Source: Ignavibacteriales bacterium
GTDB taxonomy: Bacteria; Bacteroidota; Ignavibacteria; UBA10030
Length of the DNA: 64,000 bases
Reading direction: 5' to 3'
NCBI GenBank assembly: GCA_026390575.1
Contig: JAPLFR010000008.1
Coordinates: forward strand, 124,001 to 188,000
Part shown: positions 58,096-64,000 of the stretch, piece after piece
How positions within the stretch are numbered: the first letter of the stretch is position 1
Layout: each line of letters opens with the position of its first letter
Position numbers and translations under genes: made by a program
Notes under the pieces: model-generated
Databases searched by the model: none
Told to the model about the DNA's origin: nothing
The model's input: only the letters and a program-made list of their open reading frames with translations

Positions 58096-59460
58096 ATGAA
58101 TAAAATACTAATATTCATGTCGATATTGCTTATGCGGGGGTCTGCGTCCGCTGATTGGATTAATGTTACTCAAGCTCCTTATTTTGTACGACCTAATGAT
58201 TCCGTATCATGTGAAAGAGCAATACAAAGCGCTATTGACACTGCTTACAGTAAAGGGGGAGGGTTTGTATATATCCCAAAAGGATATTATTTGATCTCTG
58301 CCAAGATTATTGTAAAGGAAAATGTCTCATTATTAGGTGATGGTGAATTATCTGAACTTAGGGTGAAAGACGGTACGTCCTTATCTAATTTCGGGCCCTA
58401 TCCCCGCATGATTGAACTAGAACAAAAAACATCCCTTGAAAAGCTATACTTCAATGGGAATAAAGCATCTTCATCTCCTCCTGCGATTTGGGGTATTCTT
58501 GCATATGGTCCCGGACTTGGATATGTTCAAATACGAAATTGCAGAGTTAGCAATTTTAAGCTTGCTGCCGTGGTAGTTGCAAATACGGAATATTTTACGT
58601 TAGATAATAATATTATTTCCGATAATGATCGTGATGCATTTTACGGTTCAGGAAATTATATGACAATTACAAATAATGTAATAAAAAACAATATCGAGGA
58701 TTACGGCATTGCAATTGAAACTAATGAAGCATATTCAGCCCCACATCATGATATTCTCATTTCCGGGAACGTTATTGAGAATTGCAAAGTCGGAGTTGGA
58801 TTATCTCAAAAGTACGATGACAAGACTCCTGTAGGTTATAGATATGGCCCAACGAAAACAGTCATTTATAATAATAGAATTTCCAACACCTATGAAAATG
58901 GAATATTTATTGGTGATGCAAGCCCAAATGATATTCCAAAGGAATATTCAGCAAATGGTATTTTAGTAGATGGAAATATTTTATATGATTGCGGCGGTTG
59001 TAATCAACTTGTTGGGGCAGGCATTGTCTGCTCAAGGTCCTACAAAATAACAATTAGTAATAATACTATAGATCGAAGTAATTCTGAAGTACATACTAAA
59101 TGGGGGATTATAATATCAAATTCAGATACAATATCGTTATCAAACAATAATGTTTCAAGGGCTCAACAGCATGACATATTTGTCATAAATGGCAAATTCA
59201 TTTCTATCGTATATAATACTATTAAGGATGCCTTATCCGCAGGTTTGTATTTTATAAATAGTACCCATGTTACTATGATCGGGAACAACGTCAAGAGCAA
59301 TACTACTGCAATGATGTTTGAATCCGGTTCAAACTTTGTAATTTTTGATAATTCGTTCAGCCTAAACAAACATATTATTTACCCAGCCATATCTTGGCCG
59401 GAATTTAGCCAACCATCAAAAAGTACGGAACTAAGTTTAAATAATTATATAGGCAATTAG
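58096..59460 (+). CDS. Secreted right-handed beta-helix protein (pectate lyase-like)
   Basis: The ATG at 58096 is chosen because a signal peptide (NKILIFMSILLMRGSASADW) starts there; the frame is open to 57991. A Pectate_lyase_3-type entry, IQSAIDTAYSKGGGFVYIPKGYY, is followed by many N-asparagine-rich coils (FTLDNNIISDND, MTITNNVIKNN, ILVDGNILYDCGG) of a beta-helix. Such proteins in polysaccharide loci are lyases or epimerases acting on the polymer. No catalytic residue could be assigned. It has no T9SS domain, so it is probably periplasmic. Confidence 0.75.
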   Translation: MNKILIFMSILLMRGSASADWINVTQAPYFVRPNDSVSCERAIQSAIDTAYSKGGGFVYIPKGYYLISAKIIVKENVSLLGDGELSELRVKDGTSLSNFGPYPRMIELEQKTSLEKLYFNGNKASSSPPAIWGILAYGPGLGYVQIRNCRVSNFKLAAVVVANTEYFTLDNNIISDNDRDAFYGSGNYMTITNNVIKNNIEDYGIAIETNEAYSAPHHDILISGNVIENCKVGVGLSQKYDDKTPVGYRYGPTKTVIYNNRISNTYENGIFIGDASPNDIPKEYSANGILVDGNILYDCGGCNQLVGAGIVCSRSYKITISNNTIDRSNSEVHTKWGIIISNSDTISLSNNNVSRAQQHDIFVINGKFISIVYNTIKDALSAGLYFINSTHVTMIGNNVKSNTTAMMFESGSNFVIFDNSFSLNKHIIYPAISWPEFSQPSKSTELSLNNYIGN

Positions 59461-59494
59461 AATTCCATTTAAAGTTGACCAATATAACGACAAT

Positions 59495-60595
59495 ATGAAA
59501 ATAGCAATTCTTGGAACTCGCGGTTATCCTTATGTCTATAGTGGTTATGAAACATTTGTAGCAGAATTAGCTCCAAGACTTGTAGCGCGAGGACATACTT
59601 TGACAGTTTATTGTCATCGTGGGCTATTTAAGAGTTTTCCAAAAATTGTCCATGGAGTACGATTGCTATATATTCCTTCTGTTAATTCAAAAATACTAAG
59701 TCAATTAACAAATTCATTTCTTTCTACTCTTGACGCATGTTGCAGAAACAATGATGTTCTATTTTATGTCAACTCGGCCAATGGTCCTTTTGGCATCATA
59801 ACCAAAATATTTAAGAAGCGAACAGCAATAAATGTCGATGGTTTAGAATGGCTGCGTCCTAAATGGAAAGGGCTTGGCGCTAAGTACTTCTACACAGCAT
59901 CCAAACTTGCCACAAAGTATTTTGATGTTGTTGTCTCAGATTCAGAGCGGATGGCAGAAATTTATGAAAAGGAATTTGGGGCGGCAAGCGTTGTCATTGC
60001 ATATGGTGAAAATCTCTCCAACAGCCAGAAACCGGAATTACTGCAAAAATATGGTTTAGCTTCTGGTGATTATTATCTTATTGTGGGAAGATTGATCCCT
60101 GATAACAATTCAGCTATTATTGCCGAAGGATTTAAACAATCTAAGACGAAAAGAAAACTTGTAATTGTTGGTGATGTCCCATACAAAGATATATATGCAG
60201 AGTCAGTAAAACAAATAAAGGATTCCCGGATTGTTTTTACCGGCTACGTGCGAGATGCAGAGATGCTTAGTGAGTTGTATTGCAATGCTTACGCCTATAT
60301 ACACGGCCACGAATTTGGCGGAACAAATCCGACGCTTCTCAAAGCTCTTGCTAGTGGTTGTTGTGTGTTTGCCTTAGATACTGTTTTTAGTCGTGAAGTG
60401 TTAAACAACACGGAACATGGAATTTATTTTTCAAAAGATACGGTTGAAATATCTCAGCTTATCGACAAAATAGATAATGATGAATCAACTGTTCAGGTGT
60501 TCCGCGATAAGGCAAGAAGGCGAATAACAGAACGATATACATGGGAGAAGATTACGGATCAATACGAATCCTTGTTTAAAAAAATGGTTGATTAA
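59495..60595 (+). CDS. DUF1972-type glycosyltransferase
   Basis: This 366-residue protein begins MKIAILGTRGYPYVYSGYETFVAELA, diagnostic for the DUF1972 N-terminal domain found on rhamnosyl- and related transferases, with a GT1/GT4-type C-terminal domain (YLIVGRLIPDNNSAIIAEGF, HGHEFGGTNPTLLKALASG). It closes the polysaccharide gene run. Confidence 0.9.
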   Translation: MKIAILGTRGYPYVYSGYETFVAELAPRLVARGHTLTVYCHRGLFKSFPKIVHGVRLLYIPSVNSKILSQLTNSFLSTLDACCRNNDVLFYVNSANGPFGIITKIFKKRTAINVDGLEWLRPKWKGLGAKYFYTASKLATKYFDVVVSDSERMAEIYEKEFGAASVVIAYGENLSNSQKPELLQKYGLASGDYYLIVGRLIPDNNSAIIAEGFKQSKTKRKLVIVGDVPYKDIYAESVKQIKDSRIVFTGYVRDAEMLSELYCNAYAYIHGHEFGGTNPTLLKALASGCCVFALDTVFSREVLNNTEHGIYFSKDTVEISQLIDKIDNDESTVQVFRDKARRRITERYTWEKITDQYESLFKKMVD

Positions 60596-61012
60596 AGCGA
60601 AGACAATCTGCTTAACTACAAGAAAGGGGTTTTCTTCCCCAGCAATACAGTAGCAGGTTTGTAATGACGAAAAAGAAGGAGAACACAATACTGCACATCC
60701 ATTTTTCAGTGCGAGGAGACTACCTGCACAAGGAAAAGAGAGATTGCTTTTCTCAACTACGTCGGGAGAAGCAATGGCGAGCGTGAAATAAAGGGATATT
60801 AAATCCTGCCCTTGAGGGTAACTTCATGTGTTTTGTTACTGTCGGAAAAATTAGCGGTAGAAATTATTTCCTGATGCTAACAAACATAGTCTCCTAAAGC
60901 CCTACGGTAATATTTGCTATGTCCGCTAATGACTATTACAAATACTATAATGAAAAATAATATCGGTGATCAATCATGCTTTTGAATATTTATTTTTGAT
61001 ATTATACTTAGA
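60596..61012. other. Intergenic region, 417 bp
   Basis: No gene, tRNA or known RNA element was recognised. Small hairpins occur: GGGG-TTTTCTT-CCCC at 60626-60640 and a CCCTTGAGGG palindrome near 60814. An A/T-rich stretch before 61013 (TTGAAT near 60982, TATACT near 61003) could serve as a weak promoter for the next gene. The region separates the polysaccharide locus from the large secreted protein. Confidence 0.4.
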
Positions 61013-64000
61013 ATGTCATCAGTATTAAGAATTGCTATATGTCTCCTCTTTGTTTTGGGCACTGCTAAGTCGCAAGAAATTACTCTGCTTCAACCAACGG
61101 ACGGATTAAAACACCAGAATTCACGATCAGTGACATTTCGATGGGAAGGCAACTACGAATACTATCGTCTTTTAATAGGAAAGAATATTGAGTCTTTAAG
61201 TTTACACGGCGATAAAATTACCATCCCTGAATACACTGTATCCGAATTAGATACAAATCAGATTTACTATTGGCGGATTATTGGTTTTAATAATGCCCAA
61301 ATTGACACAAGTATGGTAATTAGTTTCTCAACGGACGATGCAATACTGAAAATAACAAAATCATACATTACTGATAATACCGTAAAGATAGATTCCGCAC
61401 TTATCGACCTACTTCCCAGTAAAACTGCAATAGTACTTGTCGATTTTGTGAAACAAACGCTCCCTCCTGACAGCATTCTAAGTCCCGCTATGCAAAATGC
61501 GATAGAGTTAATAGAATCCTCTCGGCGTCATGGAATATTAGTGATACATGTGATTCATGATTACGATTATTATGTGAAGCCTAAAAAAGGTGAGATTGTT
61601 GTTAAGAGTGATCCGATTCATTGGAAAGGTCAAGTATTTAAAGTTATTGATGATAATGTAAATTTACAGTTACTATATGATGATCCTGGAATTGAATCAT
61701 ATTTAAAGAGTGTTGGTATTAATAATCTGTTATACTTTGGATTTTCACCCTCAGAATGTGTTCTGTGGTCTCGTTACAATAGTGTTTATAATGTTCATAA
61801 AAGGAATCCTGATATTTTCAACACTGTTTTGGTGTCTGATTGCAGCGAAACAGATAGCTCTCAATATGAGTGGACTCTGGACATCTTTAGAGAACGATAT
61901 AGTCTGACCAATCTGTCCGAAGTAGCAAAAGCTCTTGGTGATTCGATTAATGTTAAAAAACTTATATTAGAAAATAAAAGTGATTACAACAATAATTTTA
62001 ATGGAAACATCGGTTCCGATATCAGAAAAAACACGGCAATAATAGTATTGAACTTGTCCAATGAATATCTGGAAAAAAATTCTGCTTCAACTCAGAGGTA
62101 CGAAGCATCTATTCAATTAACAAAAGGCCTTATCAGCTTTGCACGGGTTTATCAATTGCCGATCGTATTCATAAATAATTATTCGCAAGGCAATTTAGGC
62201 ATTACTCCTGAACCAGGTGATATTTCTATCTTTGGTAATTCTTTTAAAGATGAACAATTATTATGGAATTATCTTAATGACTTTGGTATTCAAGATATGA
62301 TTGTTACCGGAGTGATATCAGACAAATCTTCACTATTTCCAATGTCTGACCCAGGCTCCTTAACATTTCACCGGAACGGCGGGTATTTCGCAGAAGATAA
62401 GAGTTGGAGAACATTTTTTCTTGAGGATTGTATTTACGCTGATACTATACAATTCAATTTATCGAGTGATACTATAAAGGCGATTTATTTACATCTTGCC
62501 ACCGGAGATGGATTATCTGTTGATCAATATAAAACCTCAATGTTCTCAATCCTAAGACATAACACTAATAAGCTTCCTTCGATTATACCCATTCCAAATC
62601 AAGTTGCTGTTGAAGATAATATTTTTGAATATCATGTTAGTGCTTTTGATCCAGACAGTGCTCAAGATAATGATTATGTTACTTTTAGACTGGTCCACAA
62701 ACCAAGTTGGCTCAGCATTGACAGAATTACGGGAACCATTAGTGGTACTCCACTAATATATAATCTCTATGATACAGTGGTTGTAGTAGAAGCGCTTGAT
62801 CAATATAGTGGTGTCACATATCAACAATTTTCAATTTCAATTACTCATGTAAACCATATTCCCGAGATTGTCTCAATCGGAAGTTTTGTTGCACAAGAAG
62901 ACTCGCTCTATACTTATCAGGTGAGGACTGAAGACCCTGATACACTCGTTGGAGATGTGCTTACCTATTCGCTGACTAAAAAGCCAAGCTGGTTGAGTAT
63001 TCATAGCGGCACAGGGTTGATCAGTGGAATACCGCGCGGACACAATGTTGGAGATACATTGGTGACGGTACGTGTGGCCGACGGTAAAGGTGGAATTGCT
63101 AGTCAGGCGTATCCTATTTCTGTCCGCCATACTAATCACGCACCGGTGTTTGTGACCCAAGTGGACACGACAGCAATAGAAGATTCACTCTATGTCTACA
63201 CAGTCAGAGCCAGCGATCAGGATAGTGTGTTATTTGGAGATATCGTTCGATATCGTTTATCCGTGAAACCGAAGTGGCTGCGGATTGATAGTGTAAGCGG
63301 AGTGATCACGGGTACACCTGCAGGGATGCAGGCGCGAGACACTGTTGTAGATATTCAGGCTATTGATAACAAGGGAGGAATAGGAGAGCAGAGCTTTACA
63401 TTGCATGTGCAGCACGTGAATCATCCACCGGTTATCACAAGTTTGCCCGATACGGTTGCCTCTGAAGATTCTCTGTACACATATCATATAAAAGCATCTG
63501 ATCCTGATGTAGTATTTTTCGGAGATTCACTTCGGATTAAAAATATCATTCTTCCATTATGGCTAAAAATTTACGGGGATAGTTTGGTTGCGGGAACACC
63601 CGGATGGCTAAATGTCGGAGATACACTTGCAGCATTTGTACTGAGTGACGGCCGGGGAGGAGAGATTTTACAAAATTGGGTAATACGTATCTTTCATATA
63701 AATCACAAGCCAATAGTCGGCAGCCTCCTTTTCCCACAGCCTGAGGATACAATTATATTGAAGGAACCGCCAGTTCCAATTAAGTTTGTTTGGAACAGTG
63801 CAAAAGATAAAGATATCGTCGATACGTTACACTACATCATTACCATTCAAGGGCCTGGATTAGATACAACAATTGCAGGTATCAAAGATACTATGGTATC
63901 GATGACATTTATGAAGAGATTAAAACAATCATCGCGATATAGATGGTGGATCGAGGTCAACGACGGTTATGCGACTGTTGCTTCTTATGACACCAATAAG
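61013..64000 (+). CDS. Large secreted protein with two isochorismatase-like domains and cadherin/He_PIG-like repeats (partial, runs off the window)
   Basis: The frame is open from the ATG at 61013 to the last base, 996 codons without a stop. After a signal peptide (about 21 residues, ending AKSQ) and a fibronectin-like segment, residues 137-275 look like an isochorismatase/cysteine hydrolase domain: AIVLVDF with Asp144, EIVVKSDPIHW with Lys198 and FSPSECVLW with Cys249, spaced as in the family's D/K/C triad. A second copy at about 340-470 has AIIVLNLSN (Asn347 for Asp) and SDKSSLF (no Cys), so it is degenerate. Four repeats of about 94 residues follow, then a fibronectin-like start. No C-terminal sorting domain can be seen because the gene is cut. 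Confidence 0.7.
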   Translation, partial: MSSVLRIAICLLFVLGTAKSQEITLLQPTDGLKHQNSRSVTFRWEGNYEYYRLLIGKNIESLSLHGDKITIPEYTVSELDTNQIYYWRIIGFNNAQIDTSMVISFSTDDAILKITKSYITDNTVKIDSALIDLLPSKTAIVLVDFVKQTLPPDSILSPAMQNAIELIESSRRHGILVIHVIHDYDYYVKPKKGEIVVKSDPIHWKGQVFKVIDDNVNLQLLYDDPGIESYLKSVGINNLLYFGFSPSECVLWSRYNSVYNVHKRNPDIFNTVLVSDCSETDSSQYEWTLDIFRERYSLTNLSEVAKALGDSINVKKLILENKSDYNNNFNGNIGSDIRKNTAIIVLNLSNEYLEKNSASTQRYEASIQLTKGLISFARVYQLPIVFINNYSQGNLGITPEPGDISIFGNSFKDEQLLWNYLNDFGIQDMIVTGVISDKSSLFPMSDPGSLTFHRNGGYFAEDKSWRTFFLEDCIYADTIQFNLSSDTIKAIYLHLATGDGLSVDQYKTSMFSILRHNTNKLPSIIPIPNQVAVEDNIFEYHVSAFDPDSAQDNDYVTFRLVHKPSWLSIDRITGTISGTPLIYNLYDTVVVVEALDQYSGVTYQQFSISITHVNHIPEIVSIGSFVAQEDSLYTYQVRTEDPDTLVGDVLTYSLTKKPSWLSIHSGTGLISGIPRGHNVGDTLVTVRVADGKGGIASQAYPISVRHTNHAPVFVTQVDTTAIEDSLYVYTVRASDQDSVLFGDIVRYRLSVKPKWLRIDSVSGVITGTPAGMQARDTVVDIQAIDNKGGIGEQSFTLHVQHVNHPPVITSLPDTVASEDSLYTYHIKASDPDVVFFGDSLRIKNIILPLWLKIYGDSLVAGTPGWLNVGDTLAAFVLSDGRGGEILQNWVIRIFHINHKPIVGSLLFPQPEDTIILKEPPVPIKFVWNSAKDKDIVDTLHYIITIQGPGLDTTIAGIKDTMVSMTFMKRLKQSSRYRWWIEVNDGYATVASYDTNK
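62569..63701 (+). repeat. Four tandem repeats of about 94 codons (He_PIG/cadherin-like)
   Basis: Repeat units start near residues 519, 613, 707 and 802 of the secreted protein. Each has an NH.P start, EDSLYTY, a D.D acidic site, a KPSWLSI core, TG.ISGTP and a G-D-T.V strand. The unit DNA has diverged, so this is an old protein repeat, not a recent DNA duplication. Acidic positions suggest calcium binding, by analogy with cadherin-like modules. Confidence 0.75.

Noticed and set aside
61710-61907. Plus-strand 65-codon frame inside the large secreted protein
   Set aside because: It lies in another frame within the long open frame from 61013, which has clear domains.

Overview
The window is one contiguous bacterial chromosome segment with densely packed, moderately AT-rich genes. 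It most likely comes from an Ignavibacteria/Chlorobi-like lineage of the FCB (Bacteroidota-related) group. The evidence is the type IX secretion (T9SS) C-terminal sorting domains of the NYPNPFNPTT type on several secreted proteins, the T9SS genes porU and porV, a sphingolipid-type gene set, and lysine synthesis through LL-diaminopimelate aminotransferase. Shine-Dalgarno sites and sigma70-like promoters (TTGACA/TATATT, 17-bp spacer) are visible, and many genes start at TTG. No tRNA, rRNA, CRISPR array or intact insertion sequence was seen.

Region 1 (1-8.9 kb): a secreted M1 aminopeptidase, a fluoride channel (crcB) with a DUF190 partner, then a three-gene ceramide-type lipid module. The module is an extended SDR reductase that seems to start at AUU, a serine palmitoyltransferase-like enzyme, and a bCerS/YghO-like acyltransferase. 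It is followed by ilvE, a cyclic-nucleotide-binding-domain protein and a universal stress protein. Region 2 (9.1-14.1 kb): a T9SS-exported beta-propeller, a dapF-like/dapL pair whose epimerase has serine in place of both catalytic cysteines, and the 3' remnant of a histidine kinase coupled to an intact response regulator. Region 3 (14.2-21.9 kb, minus strand): glgA, a lipoprotein, an outer-membrane protein, rpiB, glyA, tatC and a polyprenyl diphosphate synthase, probably largely co-transcribed.

Region 4 (22.0-34.8 kb): a consensus promoter drives a roughly 190-nt, strongly folded RNA that ends in an intrinsic terminator directly against the start codon of porU. This is either a small RNA or an attenuator-like leader. 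Then come porU, porV, a very large T9SS cargo protein with an M6-protease-like fold that has lost its zinc site, a metallopeptidase/TolB-propeller/BamA-type barrel fusion, and a small membrane protein. Region 5 (34.9-60.6 kb): a HIT protein and then a Wzx/Wzy-type exopolysaccharide locus. It has an SLBB export protein, a Wzz-like protein, a UDP-HexNAc dehydrogenase and 2-epimerase, a two-domain oxidoreductase, a DegT aminotransferase, a methyltransferase, a flippase, an AsnB-like amidotransferase, a heparinase-II/III-like protein, a polymerase, a beta-helix protein and five glycosyltransferases. The enzymes fit an amidated, N-acetylated uronic-acid polymer. No initiating phosphoglycosyltransferase and no tyrosine kinase is visible. 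Region 6 (61.0 kb to the end): a large secreted protein, cut by the window edge, with two isochorismatase-hydrolase-like domains (one with an apparent D/K/C triad, one degenerate) ahead of four cadherin/He_PIG-like repeats of about 94 residues.

The points most worth a second look are the folded RNA before porU, the Ser/Ser DapF homologue, the isochorismatase-repeat protein, the compact ceramide module with an AUU start, and the catalytically dead M6-like protein. All assignments come from reading motifs by eye. No database search was run.
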